A stretch of DNA of 16,789 nucleotides from JALZEG01 sp036258555 (lineage in GTDB: Bacteria > Actinomycetota > CADDZG01 > WHSQ01), in NCBI GenBank assembly GCA_036258555.1, contig DATADL010000336.1:1-16789 (forward strand), read 5' to 3'. Below the pieces are notes generated by a model. The model saw nothing but the letters and a program-made list of their open reading frames with translations. It was not told the origin of the DNA and ran no database searches. The position numbers were made by a program, and so were the translations under genes. Positions 6,673 through 15,047 of this stretch are shown one piece after another (the first letter of the stretch is position 1; each line of letters begins with the position of its first letter).

Positions 6673-9600
6673 TGACCGTCCACTTCCACGAAGCTGACGG
6701 GGTTGCCGCTCGCCAGTGAGTAGCGATTGCCGCTCAGCGGGTCCATCGACAGGCCCAGGTTCGACAGCGCACCCTGGAACACGTCCGGCTGCAGGAAACG
6801 ACCCGTGTCGGGCGAGAAGCGCCGCGCCCCCATGTCGATCGTCCCCGAGCCGGTGTCGAGCCTCCTGCCCGAGTAACGGTAAGGGTTGAGCTGGTCGATG
6901 CCCTGCAGCTCGCCCTTGGTCAACGAGCCGTCGGGGTTGCCATAGGCGTGGTAGCCGTAGGCGGCCTTCACGTTGCCGGCGGAGTCGATCAGCTGCGAGA
7001 CCGAGCCGTGGACGTCGTAGCCGTAGGTATACGTGCCGGCCTTGCCCCCCTCGTCGGAGTTGTCGACGGCGGGCGTGTTCGTCATCGAGATCCTCGTCCC
7101 CAACGGGTCGTAGGAGTAGGTCTTGGTGACGTTGCCGATCGAGGGCCTGGACGTGTCCGAGTTGAAGATCTGTTCCTTGGCGACCATGTCGGTCAGGCCG
7201 ACGTAGGTGAAGACCGTCCTCTTCGTGCGCGTCCCGTGGACTTCTCTCTGCGATTCGGGGCGGTCAAGGACGTCGTGGTCGTACCTCGTGAACGCGTCCC
7301 TGGTGGCGTTCCCGCCCCATTGGGCGACGCTGGCTATCCGCTCGAGGTAGTCGTACTCGTAGTGCGTGATGAGGTTGCCCGAGGACGGGTCCGGGCACTT
7401 GTCACCGGTATACCCGCCCCTGACGACGCAGCCCAGAGTTCCTTCGGGTTCGTAGACGTACCTGGCGGAGGTCGTCTGCCCGTTCTCCTCCACGATCGAC
7501 CTCTCGAGGCGCGTCCCGGCATAGGTGGACGTCTTGGTCGTCGCGCCCCTGGTCTCGGTCGTCACGTTTCCAGCCGGATCCACGACCCACGTCGTGGGTG
7601 CAGCCCACGATCGGTCGTGACGGACGAGGCGGTCCCGGGGGTCGTAGGTATAGCGGGAGACGCACTGCGAGACGGGATCCAGGCTCTGACAATCAGCGCC
7701 CGGTTCCGCGCTCTTGAGCGTGAACTGGTCCTTCACCCGGTGGCCGTTGACGTAGACGTTCTTGCCGTCGACGACATCGGTGTAGTCGACGGTGTGAGTC
7801 TCTCTGACTTGGCCTGCGGCCTTGGTAGTGAGCGTCCGCAGGTCGCCGCTGGCGAAGTAATCCCACGAGGTTTCCTGCTTGAGCTGCCAGCTCGAGTCGG
7901 TAGGCGTCGCAGGACATGCGCCGGCGACACGATATATCTTCCTGGTTTCCTGCCAGCCGGTCCGGAAGAACGTCGTCGTGACGAGCTGATCGTCGGTGCA
8001 GCCGGCGTTCTCGCCCTCGTCCCAGTGGGTCTTGAGCCAATCCACTTCGTCGTAGCTGAAAGTGTGCTTCCGGCCTCGGATGACCTGGTCGCTTCCCATG
8101 ACGCCGTCGTCCACGCGCGTCAGGGCGTTGCCGTGGTGGTCGTACGTGTAGGTCGTGAACTCCGCGCCCGCGTCGTCGGACCGGCCCTCCTCGTTCTGCT
8201 TCACACTGGCGAGCTGGTCGAAGTCGTCGTAGGTCATCCGGAGGTCGAACCCCTTCGTCGAGGCGTTCCCCTTCCCGGCATGGTCAAAGATCTCCTTCAC
8301 GTTGTTGTTGGCGTCGTAGACGTACTCGACGCTTTGACCGTCGCGGTCGACGTGCCTCTTCAGAGTCCCGTCGGGGAAGTGCTTCCAGCGCTCCTCGACG
8401 CCGGTGGCGAGCGACCTGCTCTTCTGCCACCCCTCGGCGGTGTAGTCGTACGTCGTCTTCGGATTCACATGGTCGTCGACCTCTCTCATCCATCCGTTGG
8501 AGAAATAGGTGACCGTCGTCTTCAGAGCCTCCGGCACATCGGCGAGCCTTTGCTTGTCGGTCGGAAGGGTCGTGACCTTCAGGTTGCCGTCGGCGTCGTA
8601 GTCGCGGAAGACGTGTAGGCGGTGAGGCTCACCTGGTCCTGCGGGGAGGTCCACCCTCGCCAGCCGGTTAGCCCCGTCGTAGGCGTATTCGGTCACGTAA
8701 TGGGTGAAGTTCGTGCCGTCCGAGAGATCGAAGGCACGCGGGCTGACCTCCTTGCTCACGTTGCCAACGGCGTCGTAAAAGGTCCGGCTGGTAACCTTCC
8801 GTGTCCCGTTGAACGGTCGCTCGACCTTGAACACCATGTTCCGCCGGTCGTAGAAGAGCTCGGTGAGCGCGTTCCGCTCGTCGGTGACGGTCTTCAGGTT
8901 CCCGTTCTCGTCGTACGTAAAGGAGCGTGTCGCCGCGTCGGGACGGGTCACGACCCTCAGCTGATGCGCGGCGTCGTACGTATGCCGGGTCGTGAACGGG
9001 ATCCCGCCTGCGATCGCCTGGGCACAATCGACGGTCGACCGGGCGGCGCGCGGTGCGACCCTTGCGACCACGTCGCCGGCGGTGTCGTAGCAGAGATGGT
9101 CGTAGCGTGTGTCCGGGGAGCTCGCGGTCGACCCGGCCTTCGTCCACCGGCTCGTCTTGGTGATCCTGTCCAGCGCGTCGTACGTGAACGTCGTCGCGAA
9201 GTCGTCGATCGTGGCGGTCTCCATCCCCCTCGGCGAAGTGATCGTCGCAACGCGACCGGCGTCGTCGTACGTGTAACCGATCTTCTGGTCGGCTTCGGGA
9301 CCCGCGCTGAGGAACATCCGGTCCATCGGGTCGTACGAGAGCGTCGTCTTGCTGCCAGCGGCCGAGAGCAGCCCGGGCTTACCTTCTTTCGGCGAGCGGC
9401 TGAGCACGACGTTGTCGTTGGGGTCGTAGTCGGTCCCGGACCAGATCACCTCGCTGCTCGACTTCGGCTCGCTTTGACGGCCAAGCCTGTGGAACGCGTC
9501 GTAGTCGAAGAGGAGCGCGGTGTGGACCGACGGAGCCTTCGAAGAGTTGCGGGGAAGCCGCACGGAGCGCAGCAGCCCGTCGTCGTCGTACGTCATCCGC

Positions 9601-12600
9601 GTCGTGTGGCCCATCGGGTTCTCGACAGTCTGCGGGAAGCCGTTCGCGTCGTAGTCGAAGAAGCGCGTCGTCCTGGTCAAGGCATCGGTCACCGACGTGA
9701 GGTTTCCGTTGTTGGGGTCGTACGTGTAAAGGGTTTCGAATCCCTCCTCGTCGCGCGCGAGGCCGACGTTGCCGCGTGAGTCGTAGTCGAACTCCGCGAC
9801 GTTCCCTCGGGCATCGGTCACGCTGGCAAGCTCGCTCATGTGTGGGATCGAGCGGCCCCCCTTCCAATAACCTGGGGCGTCCCGAGAGTCCGCGCCGCCG
9901 CCCTCCGCCCTGACCGCGAGATGGTCGTACGTGAGAACGACGTGCCGGTTGAGCTGATCCCAGCGGTCCGTCAGGTAGCCGTTCGCGTTGTGGTCGAACT
10001 TCGTCACGCCGCCGCCGGGCTCTTCTACACGGGAGACGTGCCGCTCGGCGTTCCAGAAGACGGACGTCGTCTGGCCCTTCGGATCGAGGATCGAGGTGAC
10101 CTTCCCGTCGGTGTCGAAGGTGTACTTCGTAGTGCGGTTCATGGGCGCCGTGACCGTCGTGCTGCCGTCGCCGCCGTAGGCAAACGACGTTTGCTTCCCC
10201 GCGCGGTCCGTGACCGAAGCGAGCTTCCATCGGTCGAGGCCGTTGCCGGACCCCAGGTACGCGAACCTCGTCTCGGCCCCCCGTGGATCGCGGACGCTGA
10301 ACAGGCGCGTCGACTGCGGGGCGGTCTTCGGATCCGGATTAGACCGGGCCCCGGCATCCCCGATCGCAGGTCCGTTCCCCGCCGAGTTCGTGTACGTGAA
10401 CACGAAAGACCTGTCAGCGAGGGGAGACCCATCGGCCTTCAGACCGCCCTTCTGCGTGAGACGCAACAAGTTGCCGTCGTCGTAGTAGTCGAAGACGAGC
10501 GCGCTCCCGTCGTGATCGGTGATCCTCTCGATCTTCCCGCGGACCTGCGGCTTTTTGACCTCGTCCTTCGTGTAGTAGTCGACGGTGAACGAGCGGTTCG
10601 ACGCACCTCCAACGCCCGCCGCGTCGGTCACCTTCTTGATCCTGAAGTCGAGGCCGCCGGGGTCCTCGGCCGGCGGGACGGCCTCGAGCTCGAAGGCCAG
10701 CTTGTTCCCGTTTCGGTCCTCTACGGACGTCGGGTATCCGTCCGCGTTGTAGAAGAACGTGATCCCGTCCGGTCTCGTCAGAGCCCATTTACGCGCTGCG
10801 TTCGTCGTCGAGTAAGAACGAAGCCACAGGTGTACGCCCGTCGGCTCCTCCCAGTACACAGTTCCGTCGGCTGCCTGTTTGCCCGTGAACTCGTGTGTCG
10901 TGCCGTCCCCGTCCGTGAACCGGATCGCGCGCTTCGTGTTGCCGGCATTCGTGTCTGCGTTGTTCGGATGGACGTCCAGGGGATGGCCGAACCGGGTAAG
11001 CGAAGAGATGGCCACCGAGATGTTGTTCCCGGCGGGCGATTCCGTCTTGTCCTCGAGGGAGTTGTACGTGAGATCCAGAACAGTCGACAGCCCGCGGCCG
11101 GGCGCGCTGAACGGGGTCCACCTCAACAAGGAGTTCCCTGAGGCGAGGTTCACCAGATGGCCCATGCCCGCTCCCAGGGGCATTCCCGAGTACTGGAAGT
11201 AACGCTCGAGCCCGAGCATGTCGGTCGCGTTCTGCTTGTGGACGATGACGGGCTCTTCCACGGGCTTGTTGCCCTTCGTCGCGAACCAGGTGTTGGTCGA
11301 CTTCTCGAACAGGTCGACTCGGAGGAGGAACTGCGCCCGGTCGATGCCTGCGTCCAGCGCTGGCGGCGACACGTCGACCCGCTCGGGTGGATAGTCCACT
11401 CCGGGCGCGATGGTTGCGGGGAGCGTCGTATCGGGACCCGTCGCCACCACGGTTCCCGACGGTGTCAGCCACCGGTACCTGAGGACGATGTCGGAACCGG
11501 ACCACGCCTGCGCGCTCGTGTTCTTGACCGAGACGTCCAGCGCCGTCACCGGCTGGGGACACGGCTGGTTCCCGCCACTCCCGCACGTGGGAGGTTCGTA
11601 CAGCACCTCTCGGGGCACCGCGGGGTTCCCGAACGTCCCGCTATACCGCGTGCCGGATGCGTTGGCGACTGTAACGGTGGCCGATGACGTCGTCGGCTGC
11701 AAGTGGTCGTCGTAGGCGACGGCCGAGATCTGATGCGGACCGTCGTACGAGGGCGGAGTAGTTCCGAGGGTGTCCCACGAGGCCTGGTACGGGACCGACG
11801 AGTCCGTGCCAATCAGGTACCCGTCCACGAGGAACTCGACCCTCGACACGGTGCCGTCGTCGGACGCGCTCGCGGAGAGGGATACCGTCCCAGAGACGGT
11901 CGCACCCGGCGCTGGGGCCGTCAAGGTCACCGAAGGGGGTGCCGAGTTCTCGACGCGGGCAAGCACGGACGGCGACGTCGTGACGTTCCCGGCATCGTCG
12001 CGAGCTCGCGCCTGGAACGTCTTCGTACCGTTTCCGACCCCTGTGGAGTTCCACACCGTCGAATAGGGGGCGGAAATATCAGTGCCGACGACGTTCCCTT
12101 CGACGAGGAACTCGACTTGGTCGACGCGGCCGTCGTCGGTCACGGTCGCGCTGAGGGTCTCGGTCGTCCCCCGCAGGCGCTGGTTCGCCAGCGGTCGCGT
12201 CAGGGTGCCGGATGGGCCCGACGACTGACTTCCGTCTTCGTAGGTGACCTCGAGCGTCGGCCGCTGGTCCTGGTTGAGACCCGCAAGCGTGGAGTCCGCC
12301 GAGTAGAAGCTCGTGGCATTGCCGGTAGTGAGCGTCTCGTCCCACGCCTTGAGGACGATGCCGAAGTTGGGCGTCTGCCCGAGGAACCATTTCGTCGTCA
12401 ACGCAGTGAGGTCGAGAGCGTGTTTGGCTGGCTCCGACCCCGGAGCGATGGTCACCCCGCTCTCGACGGCCGAGTCGAAATCGCCGCCCACGTTCGCCCA
12501 CGCGTTGGTCCCGTCGAACGTGTACCAGGTCGCGCCCCTGCCGTTGCAGCCGTTCGTCGGTTCGAACCCCTGGTCCCACTGCGTCGTCGCGCGATGGACC

Positions 12601-14777
12601 TCTACCGTGACCGAGCGATTGTTGCTCGGCGACGACCCGGGCGGCTGGGTCAACGAGAGCTTCGAGTTCCTGACGACGGCTCCCGCGGGAACGTCGCCGA
12701 GGTCGAACCGCAACAAGGACCTATACGTATGCGTCGGCGAGGCGCCGACGTTCAGGAAGCTCACCCTTCCCTGCGAGAAGCAGAATTCCTCGCCCGTCTT
12801 GAACACCAGGGTCGTGTCCTGGCCAGCGTCGCTCGGCTCTTCCTGGAGATACTTGACCGCCAGGCCTGCAGCGGGCGTCGTGACGGTCCGTGCGTTGGAC
12901 GTGTAGTCGTCGTTCACGACGATGCGATACGTAAACGACTTGCCTGGCGCCGCGGTGGAGTCGACGAATGTCGTAGTCGTCTCGTCTGTCATCGTCGCGA
13001 CCAAGGTCGAGGCGTCGTTGGGCACGAAGCGCGGGTCCTGCGACCGGTGCACCTCGTACTTCTGGAACGTCTGGCCGCTTGCAGACGCATAAGGCGTCCA
13101 CGAGAGCTCGGCGCCGTTCGAATGCACGGTCTCGACCTGGTTCAGCGTCACCGGCACGTCCGCGTACGTGACGTGCAGCTGCGGGCGTCGGGTCGCCATG
13201 GAGTGTCGGCGGCCATAGGGTAAGATCCCTCCGCTGCTCCCCAGTACCTCCTGTGCCTGCTTCACCAGGAACCCGTGCGGGTACGAGACGCCCTTGACCC
13301 AGTCCTTCACGACCTGGGTGACGTTCCACTCCATCGAGACGTTGGCCGACCCGGCGGCCAGGACATAGGAGTCGACCAACGTCGGGTCCCACTCGATCTG
13401 GGACGTGACCGACGAGGTGTTCCAGACCTTCGTCAGCCGGTAGACCTCGAGCGTTCGCTGCACGTTCGAGCACGTGACGGTCCCGCCGAGACAAGATCCG
13501 TCGTGCCACAGCTGGAGCTCGGCGGCGGTTATCTGGTCTGTCGGCAAGCCTTGGACGTCGAACTTGATCGCATCTCGCCAGACATTCTGGTTGTCGGTGC
13601 CGAGCCTGAGATTCCGATCAAGGGTCGGACCGCAGGTCTCGCACTGCATTGCGTAGCTCGCGTCTTCGGCGCTCGTGGGGATCTGAATCGTCGGGTCGAG
13701 AAGCACCGGGAACCGCCGCTCCGGGTCGTGGAGCCACTGCGGATCGACCGAAAGCTCGATCGCGAGCCTCCCGTTCCCGAGCGGGCGGACGTCGAGATGG
13801 GCGTTGGCCTGACTCGAGCGCGCGTCGGGCACCGGTGGAGAGGCCGGTCGCTCAGACGCCGCGGCGCGATCGTCGTGACGCGCCGACATCGGCTCTGGAG
13901 TGGAGGACGCCGCCACGGGCGATTCCGTGGCAGACGGGGTTTCGGCCGACGCCGGTGTCGTAGCTGAAGAGTCGGGGGATGCCTTGCTGGAGGGATCAGG
14001 CGAAGAGACCGGGGCCGGCGTAGGTGTCTCGGGCGCAGGGGTAGGCGTCTCCGCAGGCGTAGTCTCCCCCGGCATAGGGGTCGGAACCGGTTCCTCCTGC
14101 GCGGCTGGGGCTTCCATCACGACGGGCGCGGAGAACGTGAAGGACGGTTCGATACCGTCGGCGTAGACCTCCCAAGACCCGCTCGGCAGCTCGACCGCTT
14201 CGGCAGATACGCCCGACGCCGGCGCCATGACGAACCTGTAGGTGGTCGGTACGTTCGGCCCCCGCAGGACGAGCGTCTCCTTCAGCCCGTCGGGCAACAG
14301 CTCGTATTCCAGGTCGACGCCGGGCATTACGTCGCCGTACGAGACCCCGCGACCCCGGTTCTGCGCGCCAGCGCGCGCGGCTCCCTCGAGTGTGAAGTCG
14401 AACGTGGCCTGGCCGGTGCCGAAGCGCAGGAAGCCCTCCTCGACGTCCGGCTTGAACGCGACGTCGAACGCGTTCTTCCCGTTCCTGATCGCGAACGGGC
14501 CCGAGTCCGTGGGCACGAGCTCGTCTTGGATCTCCTCCCAATTCCCGCGACCGTCGTCGTAATGGACGGGTCCGGAGAACAACGTCGTCGTGAGCGTCCC
14601 GTCCGGGTTCAGGTACGTCTTGGACGTTTGCGTACGCCGGCCGACGAGCTCGGGCCGCGCGGGCTCGGCGGGTTCGGCGCCGTGGCCTTGGGCGTTCACG
14701 CCTATGGTGGGAAGCAGCATGCCGGTAACCGCTACCGCCAGCGTGAGCGCGGCGCGTCGAAGAGAGTCAGCCTTCAA
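5889..14777 (-). CDS. Giant secreted WapA-type RHS/YD-repeat protein with C-terminal lytic-transglycosylase-like tip
   Basis: A 2962-residue exported protein of polymorphic-toxin architecture. The start is TTG 14777, with GGGAGGGGG 6 bases before it and a signal peptide directly after (LRRAALTLAVAVTGMLLP, cleavage after VNA, residue 29); the open frame reaches TTG 14825 but that start has no ribosome site. Order: beta-rich N-terminal region 30-220; Pro/Thr/Ser linker 221-326; DNRLRE-like jelly roll about 355-540; fibronectin type III 541-621; second DNRLRE-like domain about 639-848; two Big_7-like Ig domains about 855-943 and 948-1038 (paired QVEFLVEGNVVGTD and RVEFLVDGYLIGTD); another beta domain 1046-1178; RHS cage about 1190-2700 with many YD repeats (YDALDRITK, YDDAGRVATI, YDENGNLKTV, YDPLGTRISM); RHS core-associated motif (YRYSGRRLD, GARRFSPDTGRFLQPD); toxin tip 2703-2962. 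It is transcribed divergently from glgE, and the candidate immunity gene follows 35 bases downstream. Target and delivery are inferred. Confidence 0.93.
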   Translation of the reverse strand: MKADSLRRAALTLAVAVTGMLLPTIGVNAQGHGAEPAEPARPELVGRRTQTSKTYLNPDGTLTTTLFSGPVHYDDGRGNWEEIQDELVPTDSGPFAIRNGKNAFDVAFKPDVEEGFLRFGTGQATFDFTLEGAARAGAQNRGRGVSYGDVMPGVDLEYELLPDGLKETLVLRGPNVPTTYRFVMAPASGVSAEAVELPSGSWEVYADGIEPSFTFSAPVVMEAPAAQEEPVPTPMPGETTPAETPTPAPETPTPAPVSSPDPSSKASPDSSATTPASAETPSATESPVAASSTPEPMSARHDDRAAASERPASPPVPDARSSQANAHLDVRPLGNGRLAIELSVDPQWLHDPERRFPVLLDPTIQIPTSAEDASYAMQCETCGPTLDRNLRLGTDNQNVWRDAIKFDVQGLPTDQITAAELQLWHDGSCLGGTVTCSNVQRTLEVYRLTKVWNTSSVTSQIEWDPTLVDSYVLAAGSANVSMEWNVTQVVKDWVKGVSYPHGFLVKQAQEVLGSSGGILPYGRRHSMATRRPQLHVTYADVPVTLNQVETVHSNGAELSWTPYASASGQTFQKYEVHRSQDPRFVPNDASTLVATMTDETTTTFVDSTAAPGKSFTYRIVVNDDYTSNARTVTTPAAGLAVKYLQEEPSDAGQDTTLVFKTGEEFCFSQGRVSFLNVGASPTHTYRSLLRFDLGDVPAGAVVRNSKLSLTQPPGSSPSNNRSVTVEVHRATTQWDQGFEPTNGCNGRGATWYTFDGTNAWANVGGDFDSAVESGVTIAPGSEPAKHALDLTALTTKWFLGQTPNFGIVLKAWDETLTTGNATSFYSADSTLAGLNQDQRPTLEVTYEDGSQSSGPSGTLTRPLANQRLRGTTETLSATVTDDGRVDQVEFLVEGNVVGTDISAPYSTVWNSTGVGNGTKTFQARARDDAGNVTTSPSVLARVENSAPPSVTLTAPAPGATVSGTVSLSASASDDGTVSRVEFLVDGYLIGTDSSVPYQASWDTLGTTPPSYDGPHQISAVAYDDHLQPTTSSATVTVANASGTRYSGTFGNPAVPREVLYEPPTCGSGGNQPCPQPVTALDVSVKNTSAQAWSGSDIVLRYRWLTPSGTVVATGPDTTLPATIAPGVDYPPERVDVSPPALDAGIDRAQFLLRVDLFEKSTNTWFATKGNKPVEEPVIVHKQNATDMLGLERYFQYSGMPLGAGMGHLVNLASGNSLLRWTPFSAPGRGLSTVLDLTYNSLEDKTESPAGNNISVAISSLTRFGHPLDVHPNNADTNAGNTKRAIRFTDGDGTTHEFTGKQAADGTVYWEEPTGVHLWLRSYSTTNAARKWALTRPDGITFFYNADGYPTSVEDRNGNKLAFELEAVPPAEDPGGLDFRIKKVTDAAGVGGASNRSFTVDYYTKDEVKKPQVRGKIERITDHDGSALVFDYYDDGNLLRLTQKGGLKADGSPLADRSFVFTYTNSAGNGPAIGDAGARSNPDPKTAPQSTRLFSVRDPRGAETRFAYLGSGNGLDRWKLASVTDRAGKQTSFAYGGDGSTTVTAPMNRTTKYTFDTDGKVTSILDPKGQTTSVFWNAERHVSRVEEPGGGVTKFDHNANGYLTDRWDQLNRHVVLTYDHLAVRAEGGGADSRDAPGYWKGGRSIPHMSELASVTDARGNVAEFDYDSRGNVGLARDEEGFETLYTYDPNNGNLTSVTDALTRTTRFFDYDANGFPQTVENPMGHTTRMTYDDDGLLRSVRLPRNSSKAPSVHTALLFDYDAFHRLGRQSEPKSSSEVIWSGTDYDPNDNVVLSRSPKEGKPGLLSAAGSKTTLSYDPMDRMFLSAGPEADQKIGYTYDDAGRVATITSPRGMETATIDDFATTFTYDALDRITKTSRWTKAGSTASSPDTRYDHLCYDTAGDVVARVAPRAARSTVDCAQAIAGGIPFTTRHTYDAAHQLRVVTRPDAATRSFTYDENGNLKTVTDERNALTELFYDRRNMVFKVERPFNGTRKVTSRTFYDAVGNVSKEVSPRAFDLSDGTNFTHYVTEYAYDGANRLARVDLPAGPGEPHRLHVFRDYDADGNLKVTTLPTDKQRLADVPEALKTTVTYFSNGWMREVDDHVNPKTTYDYTAEGWQKSRSLATGVEERWKHFPDGTLKRHVDRDGQSVEYVYDANNNVKEIFDHAGKGNASTKGFDLRMTYDDFDQLASVKQNEEGRSDDAGAEFTTYTYDHHGNALTRVDDGVMGSDQVIRGRKHTFSYDEVDWLKTHWDEGENAGCTDDQLVTTTFFRTGWQETRKIYRVAGACPATPTDSSWQLKQETSWDYFASGDLRTLTTKAAGQVRETHTVDYTDVVDGKNVYVNGHRVKDQFTLKSAEPGADCQSLDPVSQCVSRYTYDPRDRLVRHDRSWAAPTTWVVDPAGNVTTETRGATTKTSTYAGTRLERSIVEENGQTTSARYVYEPEGTLGCVVRGGYTGDKCPDPSSGNLITHYEYDYLERIASVAQWGGNATRDAFTRYDHDVLDRPESQREVHGTRTKRTVFTYVGLTDMVAKEQIFNSDTSRPSIGNVTKTYSYDPLGTRISMTNTPAVDNSDEGGKAGTYTYGYDVHGSVSQLIDSAGNVKAAYGYHAYGNPDGSLTKGELQGIDQLNPYRYSGRRLDTGSGTIDMGARRFSPDTGRFLQPDVFQGALSNLGLSMDPLSGNRYSLASGNPVSFVEVDGHMLNKAAGGGAKPSPTPYPLGREESLLGSGGVPDRSQPHADVVTAHRTRPEKPSNLSKLWGGLSDVFTGYDILDHADYIAKWARRAGVDARTLMAVLAVETDTRQTLPGNNILFDIGIIAGNGLKNVVGRGEPSIGYGQIQPGWLGNVSREHPEVLQGGEIDLTIAPALMVDSGLGIRAVAFRLKRLQAEVRAVAPDSLDYYEQQLRVAAAYNSGTPRADARAGDITELRGGSDYAWQIVDEFMKADRYYCKGAYWDCTGY
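6673..6882 (-). other. RHS core-associated motif at the cage exit
   Basis: Residues about 2633-2702 read YRYSGRRLDTGSGTIDMGAR, then RFSPDTGRFLQPD, and end NPVSFVEVDGHM. This is the conserved block where RHS proteins switch to a variable tip. The usual closing pattern is D-P-x-G; here it is E-V-D-G, which may bear on whether the tip is released by self-cleavage. Confidence 0.8.
13800..14118 (-). repeat. Pro/Thr/Ser/Glu low-complexity linker of the RHS protein
   Basis: About 106 codons encode repeated proline-threonine-alanine-glutamate units such as ETTPAETPTPAPETPTPAP, passing into a Ser/Ala/Pro stretch. This resembles the extended wall-spanning or glycosylated linkers of Gram-positive surface proteins. 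At the DNA level it gives short imperfect tandem repeats, clearest at about 14000-14095. Confidence 0.75.
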
Positions 14778-14792
14778 CGAAATCCCCCTCCC
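14778..14792 (-). promoter_or_regulatory. Ribosome binding site that decides the RHS start
   Basis: On the minus strand GGGAGGGGG (14784-14792) is followed by ATTTCG (14778-14783) and TTG at 14777. The 6-base spacing is good, and the peptide that follows is a complete signal peptide. This sets the start 16 codons inside the longest open frame. Confidence 0.75.
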
Positions 14793-14819
14793 GCCTCCCG
14801 CAGAAGGCGTCGTCCTGGA

Positions 14820-14908
14820 GCGCAACAGATTGCGTGACTGCCAGTGGAAGAAGCTAGAAGGCCGAGTCGCGCTGCGCTAGGGGGATCGAGAAAACCACCC
14901 TGTTGCGC
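14820..14908. promoter_or_regulatory. Spaced 9-bp inverted repeat in the RHS/glgE divergent region
   Basis: GCGCAACAG at 14820-14828 is the exact reverse complement of CTGTTGCGC at 14900-14908, with 71 bases between. It lies in the 270-base region shared by the divergent RHS (minus) and glgE (plus) genes. It could be a two-site operator, for example for DNA looping, or chance. No clear -35/-10 pair was readable for either gene. Confidence 0.3.
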
Positions 14909-15047
14909 CGCGGCGGGTACGTACAGTCCGCAGGTCGGCACCTTCGGGGCGCTACGGCCAGGGCGTTAGCCTGTCCGCGAGGGCGGGCAAGGACCTAGGG
15001 ACTAGACAACTCACCAGAGCGGCAAGCCACTACGGAGGGATTCGGTC

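Noticed and set aside
6948..8618. 556-codon plus-strand open frame and similar ones at 9840-11141 and 11703-13223
   Set aside because: All lie antisense to RHS repeats. Their Val-Arg-rich, repetitive translations follow from the repeated YD codons on the other strand; no ribosome sites or domains.
13900..14110. Short tandem DNA repeats that could suggest a CRISPR or minisatellite
   Set aside because: They are in frame and encode a Pro/Thr linker; units are short and imperfect with no spacers.
2179..15047. Island as a mobile element or prophage
   Set aside because: No transposase, integrase, phage structural gene, terminal direct repeat or tRNA attachment site could be read at either border.
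14829..15047. Sigma-70-like promoters for glgE and the RHS gene
   Set aside because: Several AT-poor hexamers were tried, but no -35/-10 pair with 16-18 base spacing was convincing on either strand.
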